Shown piece after piece: positions 20,641 to 31,094 of a stretch of DNA of 64,000 bases (position 1 is its first letter; each line of letters begins with the position of its first letter). Location: assembly GCF_004011695.2 (NCBI RefSeq), contig NC_082417.1, positions 434,001 to 498,000 of the forward strand. Reading direction: 5' to 3'. Under the pieces are notes generated by a model that did not search any database, was not told the DNA's origin, and saw nothing but the letters and a program-made list of their open reading frames with translations. The position numbers and the translations under genes are program-made. Source of the DNA: Ascochyta rabiei (Eukaryota; Ascomycota; Dothideomycetes; Pleosporales; Didymellaceae).

Positions 20641-20867
20641 AAGGTGCATACCTGGTTTTGTTTAGTCCGTGCCAAGGAATCATCAACTTGACTTACGTAT
20701 GGTTGCAGGTCACGATAGACATGTTACTGCCAGGAAGTATCCATACCAACGACAATGAAGTAACGACAGTGAAGTAACGACACAACGAACATTCGAAGGG
20801 TTTGCCATCACGGCCTTCCCGTGGCAAAGGAGGAGGTCGTAGGACGGTTGCCCTAGACATGGACGAC

Positions 20868-21310
20868 ACGACACGTAAGATGTCTGTGACGTGTGGCCAA
20901 TGAACTCGTCATCTTCACCGAGACTCACAGCTTGGAGACCCAATTTCGTTGCCGCGGAGATAGATAAAGCCACCGTGCCCTCAAAATTCCTAGCGATTGC
21001 GTCTGTTGCATCCAGATCATCTGCGAGCCTGGCGCGGTGTTCTTTACGATAGCGAGAATATTGCCTTCGATGAGATATGGCCCGACCCGTGCGTGTGATC
21101 AAGTATTACTCAACCTTCGGAAACTTCGCCTTGACGTATTGGATGTCAAACTCTTCATAAAAGCAAGTGTCGGTGTTGCTGGTGCGCTTGAACAGATCGT
21201 GTGGCGCTGGGTTGCGAATCGTGCTAGACAGCTTCATCAAGTCGGTAAGAGTGATGTTTTCTTCATCCACGGTCCAGGCACTTCCAGAACGTCAATTTAT
21301 GGACATCCTT
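20868..21310 (-). pseudogene. Fragment of a fungal multidomain C2H2/ankyrin-type hypothetical protein
   Basis: The minus strand reads TVDEENITLTDLMKLSSTIR, NPAPHDLFKRTSNTDTCFYE and EFDIQYVKAKFPKVE, then TAA where Gln would fit, then RTGRAISHRRQYSRYRKEH and RARLADDLDATDAIA, ending near DEFIGHTSQTSYV. The IRNPAPHD...FDIQYV.SKFP...GRA..HRRQ..KYR..H pattern is the conserved middle of a large family of fungal proteins that usually end in C2H2 zinc-finger-like segments. Here the start, the zinc-finger part and an intact frame are missing. The single TAA could be one C-to-T change. Confidence 0.55.
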
Positions 21311-22370
21311 TCGTTTGTCGGGAGTTATCTCAGACAGCTATACAGCAGGACACAGATATACGCATTTCATCTTGCCTGATTTTGTGAGAGTCAGCCGTGC
21401 ATGGACCCTTCATCGTGGCTCAGCAGACTAGAGGCTTATTGCAGGATCTGGCGCGAGTAATTTCTCCGCAATGCGTTGATTTGGCAGGGTGGAGAAGGGG
21501 TCAGGAGCTGCATGAACACCCACAAGTCATCAAAAGTTGGCAGAAGTGACAAGCCAGGAGTCCAGAATTAGCAGCGGTATCCAGACCCGGACGAGGATTG
21601 GACAGGAACAGGACGGCAGCAGTTGAAGTGGGCATGGTCGCATTCGGCGACGAGATGGTTCTGCTAGCCCGAAAACGTCAGCATGCAGGGTCCAGCTAGG
21701 CGCTTGACTGGAGGCATTCAATCCATGGGGGCAGGGCGGCGCCGGGGAAGGCAGCAGGCGTCTCCCCAGCAATTTCGAATTCCAATTCCTCTTGCACGTC
21801 TTCACCGTGAGGTGCGCACGAGTGGGTTCTGTCTCGGCACTCTGCTTGTCTCCCTCACATTGTCACAAGGTTACTTTGTTGGGCCCGTCGCTGCAGCCTG
21901 CATCTCGCGCGCCTGCCCCAGACCGATAGCGCTCCCGGCAGTACCTGTACCTGGCCGTGGATTCTACGGCGGTTTTGTCGCCGTGCAGCATCAGCGTGCG
22001 CTTCTCTGCCCACCTCTGCCCACCTCGTTCACGGCTCTGACGTCGCCGGCCAAGCGGCGTTTGTTCTCGCACGCCGTCTGTCCGCTGTGTGTTTGCGAGA
22101 CGAGCACTGCCGAACAGAGTGGCGGCCAGCAGCCAATAGTGGTGACTGACCTTCACGTGTCGGCGGCTGAAACAAAAGCAAGGAGCAACCTGCGTCCACA
22201 ACCACGACAGACTAGCCCCTGCGTCGCGCTGCGCTGCACTCGCCAACGCCCTCTCCACCACCGAACAGACCTCCAGCCTGACCGCCTCAGCGCCTGAGCG
22301 CCTGCTCGCCTGTCGCTCGCCGCTCGCCGCTCGCCCGTCGCCGTACTATGCATTCTCGCTGCTCGCCGCC
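21311..22370. other. Intergenic / long 5' region of the next gene
   Basis: This is GC-rich sequence with overlapping frames on both strands and no family match. The last part is pyrimidine-rich and likely a long promoter plus 5' UTR for the gene at 22371. Confidence 0.45.
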
Positions 22371-23627
22371 ATGACTGCCGCACCCCCCTCGTCCTCGCCA
22401 GCAGCGCCAGACACGTCGCAGCACAAGGAACTCGTCCAGCGCCCAGGCGCCATAGCACCGCACTCTACGCCTCGCTCAGCACCAGCTGCTGCCGCCCGGC
22501 CCTCGAGCAAAACATCGTCTCCGCCCTCCGAGGACAACGAAGACCAGGACTCGTCCCACTCCACTGTCTCCAGGGCCCTTTCACACCAGCCAGCCCAGCA
22601 GACAGGTGCCCACACTGGCTCCCACACTGGCTCCCACACAGGCACTCTCCTTGCACAGACAGAAAGCATGGGCGAAGTACACACACTCGCCCGCCCGCTG
22701 AGCAACACGTCCGATGACAGCATGTCGTCACGGCGGCCCTCTACGCCTCGCTCGCAGACCGATCCTGCGCCAGAGAACACCTACACATACCACACCCAGC
22801 CGCGCAACCGCTCGCATGTACGCTCTCAGAGTGGCCACAGCGCACTCGCTCCTCCCATGACCCGAGCGCACTCACTGCCCATTGTTATGCAGACCACGGG
22901 ACGTCTCACTCTCTCACCCTTGCCCATGCCTCTCGACCGCCCTTCTTCTCCGTTACGCTCGCCCAAGCCACGTAGCCCACGTACATTCGAACCTCGTCTA
23001 GCAACATCAGGTATGCAGGAACGATATGGATCTGGCATCCGTCCAGCTTCTGTCGGCTCATTCGAGGGCGCACCCAGCATATGTGATATTGCAGAGGATG
23101 CAGAGCTCGAGCTCACACCTCGAGCCAGTAGCAGCATGACCAGCCTGTACAGTAGCACTAGCTCCTTGTCGAGGCGTAGACGGCCAGCATCGCCGCTTTA
23201 CCATGTCTCCATACCAATTGGACTCCCACCGACCAGTACGCCTTCTGCCAGCACACCGACGTCAACAGCTTCTTCGCCCATGCTCGTCCCCTCTAAATTC
23301 AACGAGCACTACCCTTCTTCCTTTGCCTCTTCTTCTGTTCCATCCACGCCAACCTCAATGCGCTCTCGGAGCCCTTCCATCTCGTCTCTCGAGACCATAC
23401 CAGATAGTCCTGACGCAGAGGATCAGGCCATCGAGGCAGACCGCATTGCTCAATTGAAGGCAGCAGCTGATCGTGAAGACGGTGGAGAGTCCCGCAGATC
23501 CAGCTTGGATGTAGAAGGTCGCGGACGCGGCTTCGGCTTCGGCAAGAGGGACTCCAGGAAACGCTGGAGTGTCTGCGGAGGCGAGAGGCGCGTCGACCTT
23601 TCTCTAGGCACTGTCTGGGAAGATTGA
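22371..23627 (+). CDS. Ser/Pro-rich, probably disordered conserved fungal protein
   Basis: 418 residues, one exon. Most of the chain is Ser, Pro, Thr and Arg with many SP/TP sites (RSPKPRSPRTFEPR, SSPLRSPKP), suggesting a phosphorylated disordered protein. A short tandem repeat (GAHTGSHTGSHTG; 12-bp units near 22607-22645) sits at about residue 80. The C-terminus is more ordered and looks conserved: ETIPDSPDAEDQAIEADRIA, QLKAAADREDG, then KRWSVCGGERRVDLSLGTVW. This tail is familiar from ascomycete proteins annotated only as basic proline-rich. Function unknown. Confidence 0.7.
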   Translation: MTAAPPSSSPAAPDTSQHKELVQRPGAIAPHSTPRSAPAAAARPSSKTSSPPSEDNEDQDSSHSTVSRALSHQPAQQTGAHTGSHTGSHTGTLLAQTESMGEVHTLARPLSNTSDDSMSSRRPSTPRSQTDPAPENTYTYHTQPRNRSHVRSQSGHSALAPPMTRAHSLPIVMQTTGRLTLSPLPMPLDRPSSPLRSPKPRSPRTFEPRLATSGMQERYGSGIRPASVGSFEGAPSICDIAEDAELELTPRASSSMTSLYSSTSSLSRRRRPASPLYHVSIPIGLPPTSTPSASTPTSTASSPMLVPSKFNEHYPSSFASSSVPSTPTSMRSRSPSISSLETIPDSPDAEDQAIEADRIAQLKAAADREDGGESRRSSLDVEGRGRGFGFGKRDSRKRWSVCGGERRVDLSLGTVWED

Positions 23628-24331
23628 ACCTTGTTGGCGACGAGATCGGTGATCCATGTGGCTTTGAGCTGCTTACACAATGCATTACTGGACGTTTCGG
23701 GATCACAGCATTTTTTCGGCGTTTTGGCCTTTTCCCGCCTGGTCTTCCTGTGCTTACTCCTTTCTTTTTGGGCGGTTCTGCAGTCTCTCATTCGGTTTAC
23801 AACCACCTCGCTTTCAGCTGATTGGCTTACGGAGAGGAGTGTAACTCTTCACACACATAGTATGATACATTTCACGACAGCTCACGTCGTTCTTAGCATG
23901 ATACCCTCCTCGTTGCGGAGCTCTCGATTTATAGCAAGCACCGAATAGGCCGGGTTTCGGTTCATGTAGACATCGTCAGCAATAAATATTGGGCAAATAT
24001 CGCCGCACCTTGCTCAGCTTGCGTGATGCATACGTGACTCCTTTTTCGGTCTTTGGCGAGGAAGCAATCGCCAGATGTAGCCGTATTTGGCAATTGCAGC
24101 AGTGGACCAATGAGAGTTCTGCTAGCTGCTGGCTCTGACATCACATCCTTGGAGCTCCATCATAGCTTTTGGTGGGGTCGAACGCAATGTCCCTCGACGA
24201 CTGCCCCGCCCAACAAAACAAAACAGTATACAGACACGGCATCGGTATAAGAAGCTAGTCTTGCGCCTCGCCACCGACAGATCAATTGCCTAGCTTCCAT
24301 TCCCCGAACCTACACCAAACCCTTGCTTATC
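23628..24331. other. Intergenic; candidate TATA for the oxidoreductase gene
   Basis: GGTATAAG at about 24244-24251 lies some 80 bp before the ATG at 24332. No gene seen. Confidence 0.4.
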
Positions 24332-25336
24332 ATGGCACCCATCAATTTCGGCATCATTGGCACAAGCTGGATCACAGACTCCTTCATCGAATGTGCTCAA
24401 GCTACAAAACAGTGGAACCTTGCTGCTGTATACTCTCGCACAGAAGACTCAGCAAAGAAGTTCGCCGCAACATATGGAAGGCAGAAAGTAGAGCTCTACA
24501 CCAATCTGAACAAGCTCGTCAACGATCCAAATCTGTCTGCCATCTACATCGCCAGCCCTAACATCCTGCACTACGAACAAGCGAAGCTTGCATTGAACGC
24601 AGGCAAAAATGTTATTCTGGAGAAACCATCTTGCAGTACAGTAACAGAACTTGATGATCTGTTCAAGATTGCACGGGAGAAGGATGTCTTTCTCATCGAA
24701 GCATTCCGCCACATCCAAGAGGCCAATTTCAAAACTCTGAAGAAATCAATAAAGAACCTTGGACCCATCTACGGTGCCTCTATCACATTCGCCCAATACT
24801 CCTCCCGTTACGAGAAAGTTCTGGCAGGCGAGACCCCTAACATTTTCAATCTTGAGATGGGCGGCGGCGCGCTTGTCGATCTCGGTGTCTACTGCGTATC
24901 CGCAGCCATCGACCTCTTCGGCGCACCAAAAAACGCAAAGTACTGGCCTAACATCATTGCTACAGGTGCAGATGGTGGCGGCCGCCTAATCCTTGACTAT
25001 GGCAATTTCGTCGTTCACCTCTGCCACAGCAAGACATACAACTCCGACGCTCCGAGCGAAATCTACGGAGAGAAGGGAACACTAATTGTTCCTACCATCA
25101 CAGATATCGAGACGGTTACCCTGTGGGACCCTAAAACTAAAAAGAGGGAGCAGCTTGCGGGGCCGGAGACAAGAGTCAAGCTTAACCTGCAGGAAGAGGC
25201 TGAGGAGTTTGCACGAGTCATCAACAACAGAGACCGCAAGGCAGAGGAGCATTATGAGACGCTGTCGAGAGATATTTTGAGGGTTCTAGAAAAAGTCAGG
25301 AAGGACAATGGGCTGCTTTACCCAGGTGAGAAGTGA
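24332..25336 (+). CDS. Gfo/Idh/MocA-family NAD(P)-dependent oxidoreductase
   Basis: 334 residues, one exon, starting at the ATG in ATCATGGCACCC. An N-terminal Rossmann fold (FGIIGTSWITDSFIECA, residues ~5-21) binds the cofactor, and NVILEKPSCST holds the conserved EKP lysine. The C-terminal alpha/beta domain contains GGGALVDLGVYCVSAAIDLFG with the GG..DLG(V/C)Y motif. Related enzymes act on sugars, inositols or trans-dihydrodiols, and the similarity here is to fungal dihydrodiol-dehydrogenase-like members. It is cytosolic with no signal. The substrate is not determinable. Confidence 0.88.
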   Translation: MAPINFGIIGTSWITDSFIECAQATKQWNLAAVYSRTEDSAKKFAATYGRQKVELYTNLNKLVNDPNLSAIYIASPNILHYEQAKLALNAGKNVILEKPSCSTVTELDDLFKIAREKDVFLIEAFRHIQEANFKTLKKSIKNLGPIYGASITFAQYSSRYEKVLAGETPNIFNLEMGGGALVDLGVYCVSAAIDLFGAPKNAKYWPNIIATGADGGGRLILDYGNFVVHLCHSKTYNSDAPSEIYGEKGTLIVPTITDIETVTLWDPKTKKREQLAGPETRVKLNLQEEAEEFARVINNRDRKAEEHYETLSRDILRVLEKVRKDNGLLYPGEK

Positions 25337-26955
25337 GGATCGACTGCTCAGCACGCTAGACCCATTTCTTGAGCATGTTCAAGATCACAAAGGACATCAT
25401 AGATCAATCACGAACATGGGCCACTACATCAACGCTGAAATGAACTTCAACACTAAGATATTCTCGGTATTCTTGCATCGTGAAAAGCTCAGACACCAAC
25501 ATGATAGCGCGCCCGATCTGTAGCCGCATTACGCTTTTTCTTACCGTTGTGGCTGCATCGTGGCTGCTGGAGCCACCTTGATCGTCCGTCTTGAATGCTT
25601 TGTCGATGTCGCCTAGCATCATCTTCTGAAAGCCGACTGCAAGACTTTCGCCGTCATCAGTGTAACAGTGCTCGAGCTCCTGAGTCTGGCTTCGCGCCTG
25701 CTTACCGGCCCTGTGTAACCTCGGCGCCATCCGACCAACGTGAGGCCTGCATGAGCATTGTTGACCTCACTCTGGGAGGGATCAGATGACGGAAGCGGAC
25801 AGTGGCAAGAGAGAACGTGGCCCCATATGGACCTGAACGAGTTCGCGCATGGCCGAAGTGCAGTCTGCTTATGCATGTCATCTGCATCGAGTAATCCGTC
25901 GGCAGTTCGCATTGTTCTGTGCGACTATCGAAGGTAAAACGAAGGCAGAAGCACTGCTGAACTGCTTGACGGAGGTTCGTTACGAATGAACCACGGTAGA
26001 CTTCATGGTCTGGAAGGCTAGGAAGTCTAGTTGTCCAAAAGCGGCAACCAAGACCATTGTTCCCTTGTTCACTGGGTGGAGAGAGCGTCCACAACGCGCA
26101 GAGTAGTAGACAAATGGTCCTAGATAGAGTTGTCGCGGTCCACGATTGCTAGCAACGTCTAGTAAATCTTTACATGGACGTTGTGAGGAGGGATGAGTGG
26201 CAGCCTTACACGACGCCGCGAACCGGTGGGTGTGTAATGTGACTTACCAAAACCCACCTGCAGCGAAGGTGAAAGGCACAAGAACGCTATGGCTGATGAC
26301 AGACTTCTGGCATGAGCAAACGTATCAGATCATGTAGCGCGCCCAGATACATGCTCCTTCCTTATGCAGGTGAAAAGGCCTGCGCTTACCGCCCAGCTGC
26401 GAGGTTCAGATATTAGTTCACAACGCTAGCTGGCCCGCTGGCGGTGGGCCAATCGTTCCGTCTCCGTAACTCTTCTTCCAAACACTCACCACTTCTTAGG
26501 AAACCACCAAAAGCTGTCATTCACGTTGCCTTCAAGGTTCTGGTAACAATGAGGAGTGGAGACATTCGCGTAATTGATGCGCCACAGCGCGCGCATGGGT
26601 GAACCAGTGCGCCCACAAGCCGCCACTTCTTTCAATCAACATGTCCGAATCGGTGTTGATCTGACTTGTCTTACTGAAGCCAACTCAACGAGCCCCTCTC
26701 ACATATCCACCTTCAAACAAGCATTTGGAGGTTGGCGCCGCAAGACAAAGAACTCAAGATGTGGAAAGCCATGCGCGGGTCTGACCATCGGTCGTACGAA
26801 TGCGCGCGCCTGTCAACGTCCATCACTTGAGGCTTGCCAGTCTGTCACACGTCATTTTGTCTATCGTCGAATTTGACTATTTATACCGCTGACCGCCGGT
26901 GGTTATCTACTTCTATCGTTCAGCCGGCAAGTCTCTTGCAATATACCCAGCAGAT
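25337..26955. other. Long intergenic region with one doubtful minus-strand ORF
   Basis: Minus-strand 25404-25730 encodes a 108-residue stretch (ELEHCYTDDGESLAVGFQKM, MRLQIGRAIMLVSELF) that reads like the tail of a degraded helical protein, but no start exon or family could be assigned. A TATTTATA at about 26878-26885 may serve the DUF1996 gene. Confidence 0.35.
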
Positions 26956-28498
26956 ATGCATATCACTTACCTTTCCGTACTTGTTGCCCTTCTGGGCCCA
27001 TCTGAGGCATTCTTTCGCATGTCCTGTCCTGGACGACTTGTTCGGGAGCGATTAGACCCTATCATCAACCCTGGAGGTGTCGCCTCTCATGTACATACAA
27101 TCTCTGGTGGAGTTGCTTTCGCGCCTACGATGACATATCAGGACATGCAAGCAGCTAAATGTTCAACATGTACAATTAAGGTATGACCCCTCATTCACAG
27201 CTAACTGGGATTAGTCTTCTGACTTCGTCTAGGAGGACATGTCAAATTATTGGACACCCCAGCTGTACGTCAAGTTCAAGAACGGAACGTTTATGCCGGT
27301 CCCTACCGTCGGCGACCCAGAAGATATGCATGGCGGCATGACAGTGTACTACCTGCAACGTCGGGGCGACGACTCCAACGAGAAACTCCACGCCTTTCCA
27401 GAGGGCTTTCGTATGATCGCAGGCGACACATTCGCACGCAGCTTCGGCAACGATTCGGCTGCAAAAGCCATTTCTTTCGCCTGCCTCGGCGGCCCCAATC
27501 TCCCTGAGACAAACAATATGCCAGACTTCAACTGCCCAGGTGGCCTGCGCGCACAAGTCTTCTTCCCAGCATGCTGGAACGGCAAAGATATCGATACGCC
27601 CGACCACAAATCCCACATGTCCTATCCTGTCGGTCAGGAGTACAACAATGGCGCCTGCCCACCCGAATATCCAGTCCACATGATCTCTATCTTCTACGAG
27701 GTTCTCTACGACACAGCCCCCTTCCTCGAGCACTGGAACGGCGACCAACACCCCTTCGTCTTTGCGAATGGGGACGCCACAGGCTTTGGATACCACGGTG
27801 ACTTCGTGAACGGATGGGACGTTTCTGTTCTGCAGAATGCTGTCGACACTTGCACCGACGACTCTGGACAAGTGGAGCGCTGTTCAGCAGTCACGCAGTT
27901 CACGCCCGATGAGTGCGCCGCATGTCGCCTTCCAGAAGCAGTCAATGAAGTCAATGACGGCCATCTCGACAAGCTCCCGGGCTGCAATCCCGTCACGTAC
28001 GGACCTGACCGAGCTGCTCCCACACAATGCAACGACGGCGTATCTCTCGGCGTCAGGAAAGTAGACTACGTCGACGTCACCCAGACAAAAGGATGGGCAT
28101 ACGTTGGTTGCGGAAAGGACAACATCGGCGACCGTGCCTTCACTGGTGTTTCCTTCAGCCGCCCGAACACGACGGTCGAGGACTGCATCGACTTCTGCAC
28201 TGCGTCCGGCTTCTCCTACGCAGGGCTCGAGTACAAGAGCGAATGCTTCTGCGCAAACGAGCTCAACGCAAAGTATGCGCCCCGGGACGGCATCATGGGC
28301 GCCTGCGTCTCAAAGTGCAGCGGCAATGCAGACCAGACGTGCGGCGGCTGGGCAGCCATGAGTGTATACCACGCCTGTCCAGCCGGAGGCAGCTGTCGCA
28401 ATAACGAACAGTTTGGAAAGGCGCCGGAAGGGAAGAGGAGTCTTACTATCGATGCTCCGATGCAGAGGGCGCGGAGACATGCAAGGGACTTGGTGTAG
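26956..28498 (+). CDS. Secreted DUF1996 protein with C-terminal WSC domain
   Basis: Exons 26956-27180 and 27233-28498 (52-nt intron, phase 0) give 496 residues. A signal peptide (MHITYLSVLVALLGPSEA) is followed by the DUF1996 domain (about 30-265), recognised by RLDPIINPGGVASHVHTISG, SNYWTPQLYVKFKNGTF, VFFPACWNGKDID and CPPEYPVHMISIFYEV. A Cys-rich linker leads to a WSC domain (about 359-453: GWAYVGC, TVEDCIDFC, GLEYKSECFCAN, CGG), a carbohydrate-binding module of fungal cell-surface proteins. It is probably secreted or wall-associated. DUF1996 has no firmly known function. The basic tail lacks a GPI signal. Confidence 0.9.
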
Positions 28499-29108
28499 GA
28501 AACGGAACTTTACGCTGGGACGACGTGACGTGATGTCCATGATTCATGGGTTGTGATGCGGTGTGCCTTTGATACTATCCTGTAATGACTACTACGATAT
28601 CTTGAAGGCGTGTGCATGTAACTTACTAGCGTGACTCAAGATGTGCAGTTCATCAATACATCCTTACTGCGCCAAACCATGACAGCCAGGTCTCTATACT
28701 AACGGTCTTCTTACGTCAGCTAGATACCTGCAACTATCGGCCGCCAAACCATTCGTAGACACCAGCATCATGTTGGTGGTAGGAGGAGATTTGATGAAGC
28801 AATGCATTCGTTTCTAAGCGCAATGAAATTGAATGAGACCCTAGAATACACGCCGTCAAATGGATCGCGTTTGCCGTCTCTCGACTCCATTATCTACTCT
28901 TCCCCGTAGCTCTCCTCGTTGCTCAATTTCCCCTGGCGTGGCTAGACACCGCTAAGAAGATACACAAAAGTAAGACGTACAACATGCCGCGCATGCTTTT
29001 CATGAGCGCCATGCAAAGTGTGGTTTACGTATCGAGCCAGATTGGTACCAATGTTCGTCTGATGCAGGTAGCTTGTCGTAGGCTGCTATTGTGATTTGAC
29101 GGTGGCAT
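28499..29108. other. Intergenic between convergent genes
   Basis: This is the 3' region of the DUF1996 and V-ATPase genes. No supported frame. Confidence 0.5.
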
Positions 29109-29869
29109 TTACGAAGGGCAGGTACCCTCAGCACCCTTGGAGTTCATGAGGAGGGCAACAATGAGACCGTAAAGACCTGCCAATTATGTTAACATAGATT
29201 TCCTTTAAGAGTGGCGGAAACATACCCAAAACTTCGGCGAAAATGAGAATGAGAATCATTCCAACGAACAACCTGGGCTGCTGGGCAGTTCCTCGTACAC
29301 CAGCATCGCCAACAATGCCGATAGCGAAACCGGCAGCCATACCCGACAGACCGACGGAGAGACCAGCACCAAGCTGGATGAAGCTGGTGAAGAGGGAGAC
29401 ATTCTGCGACAGACCGTTGGAGATCAGGACCGAGACGACGAGACCGTAGATACCAATGATACCAGCCATGACGACGGGGATAATGTCTGTCTCATGTTAG
29501 TTACATCCGCCACCGCAATGAAATTTGGCCAGCAGCTCTTGTGGCCTGTCCAGCAGGTATAAAAGACGTACTCTTGACGATCAAGTCGGGGCGGAGGACA
29601 CCCATGGCGCTGACACCGACACCAGCCTTGGCGGTACCGTAGGCGGCACCGAAGCAGGCGAAGACGATGGCTGATGTACAACCCATCGCGCCGAAGAAGG
29701 GCTAAGGAGAGGTCAGCATGTTGTTGACCACGTAAGGTATCGTCGATGGCAGTGCTTCGCAGTATGACAATGGTTGTGGGTCGTCACGGTGCTGACCGCG
29801 GAGAGAGGCGAAGAGGAGTCGTTGTCGCGAACTTACAGCATACACGGGGCTGTGAAGTCTGTTAGCCAT
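29109..29869 (-). CDS. VMA3: V-type proton ATPase 16-kDa proteolipid subunit c
   Basis: Four exons (29837-29869, 29572-29701, 29226-29486, 29109-29176) with introns of 135, 85 and 49 nt join to 163 residues, the usual length for subunit c. The sequence begins [20 protein letters not shown] and has four membrane helices. The essential proton-carrying Glu lies in helix 4 ([16 protein letters not shown], about residue 139). Twelve-residue landmarks such as [20 protein letters not shown] are near-invariant in fungi. It forms the rotor ring of the vacuolar proton pump. Its start lies 562 bp from the divergent SNU13 gene. The paralogue VMA11 is the main alternative, but the short N-terminus favours VMA3. 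Confidence 0.93.
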
Positions 29870-30431
29870 GATTCTCTCTAGCAAAATGTTTATGGGCGCC
29901 TCCACTGTCGCAGGCACGCCGACTGCATCGAGCTTATCGCCGCAGAGGCAAGCTCGAAGCTGGCTGCGGCCTGGACAAGGAGAGCTCTACTGGCACTCAC
30001 CACTCGTCCGAGATCATTTTAGCGGTTGTGTAGTGTATCGAATTGGGGTCGTGAAAATCGTAGTGATCGTTGATGAGATGGGCAGACGGGGTGGATGCAG
30101 CGACGGAAGGGTTGTCGTGTCGATGGCGGTGGTGACGATGTTGGCGAAGACTGCTGCGCGGCTGGTTGGTTGGTTTCGCGTTAGTCTGCATGGGCGTTAG
30201 CTTCATCACGTGGCAGTCTTTCGTACGCCAAGCCGCATCGCTGCTGACTACTCCAAAAATTATCTGCGCGCTTGTGCTCGGTCGGTTTATCGCAGGGCTC
30301 GAACTTCTATACTTCACCACCCGCCTCACCGAATTCACCCACATACCCACCGGGCGAGCAAAGCAGTGAACCTACGGGCGAGCTAAGCAGAGAACCCTTA
30401 CACCAGACACCACCCGACACAAATTTCTACC
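29870..30431. promoter_or_regulatory. Shared divergent promoter region of VMA3 and SNU13
   Basis: 562 bp separate the two ATGs. It contains a 24-bp tandem duplication (30351-30398) close to SNU13. No coding frame of note. Confidence 0.5.
30351..30398 (+). repeat. Two tandem 24-bp units
   Basis: Units 30351-30374 and 30375-30398 both begin CGGGCGAGC and agree at 20 of 24 positions. The same CGGGCGAGC core is duplicated in the ends of the transposon that starts 700 bp downstream. Confidence 0.7.
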
Positions 30432-30861
30432 ATGGCCGACACCAGCGCCGCATGGCCCCAGGCCGATCAGGCTCTCAGCCAGGAAATTCTCGACCTTGTT
30501 CAGCAGGCTACCCACTACCGCCAGTTGAAGAAGGGTGCCAACGAGGCCACTAAGACCCTCAACCGTGGTATCTCCGAGGTCATCGTCCTTGCTGCCGATA
30601 CCTGTAAGTTGCTTCTTGCGCCGCTGTTCCTGGTTATTGTACTGACAGAAGCCAGCCCCTCTGGCTATCCTCCTCCACCTGCCTCTTCTCTGCGAGGACA
30701 AGAACGTCCCCTACGTCTATGTCCCCTCGAAGATGGCTCTGGGCCGTGCTTGCGGTGTCGCCCGCGCCGTCATCGCCTGCTCGATTACCACCAACGAGGC
30801 CTCTGACCTTATGGGCCAGATCCGCACTCTCAAGGACAAGGTCGAGAGGCTCCAGATCTGA
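30432..30861 (+). CDS. SNU13: Snu13 / 15.5K RNA-binding protein (L7Ae family)
   Basis: Exons 30432-30603 and 30656-30861 join over a 52-nt intron to 125 residues, the full length of Snu13. The L7Ae/L30e fold is clear: [20 protein letters not shown] (kink-turn binding), [39 protein letters not shown]. The protein binds kink-turns in U4 snRNA (tri-snRNP) and box C/D snoRNAs in the nucleus and nucleolus. Compared with Nhp2, it lacks the longer N-terminus and has the Snu13-type start and end ([11 protein letters not shown]). Confidence 0.95.
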
Positions 30862-31094
30862 GCGCATATTAGTGTTCTAGACTGGCAGGCGAAAGGATCG
30901 CAATCTTTCGGATATATGATGGGCTACGGAACGACAAGGTACCGGAGGCTTGGGCTGAGATATCCCAAGTAGCTCTGTGCGTAACTCGAGAATGAAGTGC
31001 TGGATATATTCGGCACAGACTCTTTCAATATAACCTAAGAATCCTCCAAAAAAATGTTCCCACTTGCTGCTTTGCGCGGAAAAATACTTGCATA

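Noticed and set aside
21683..22297. 204-residue plus-strand frame
   Set aside because: GC-rich sequence open on several frames at once; more likely promoter/5' UTR of the gene at 22371.
25404..25730. 108-residue minus-strand frame
   Set aside because: Somewhat protein-like, but no start exon, no family and no convincing splice partner; noted only in the intergenic entry.
27242..27871. 209-residue minus-strand frame
   Set aside because: Antisense of the DUF1996-WSC gene, whose frame is well supported.
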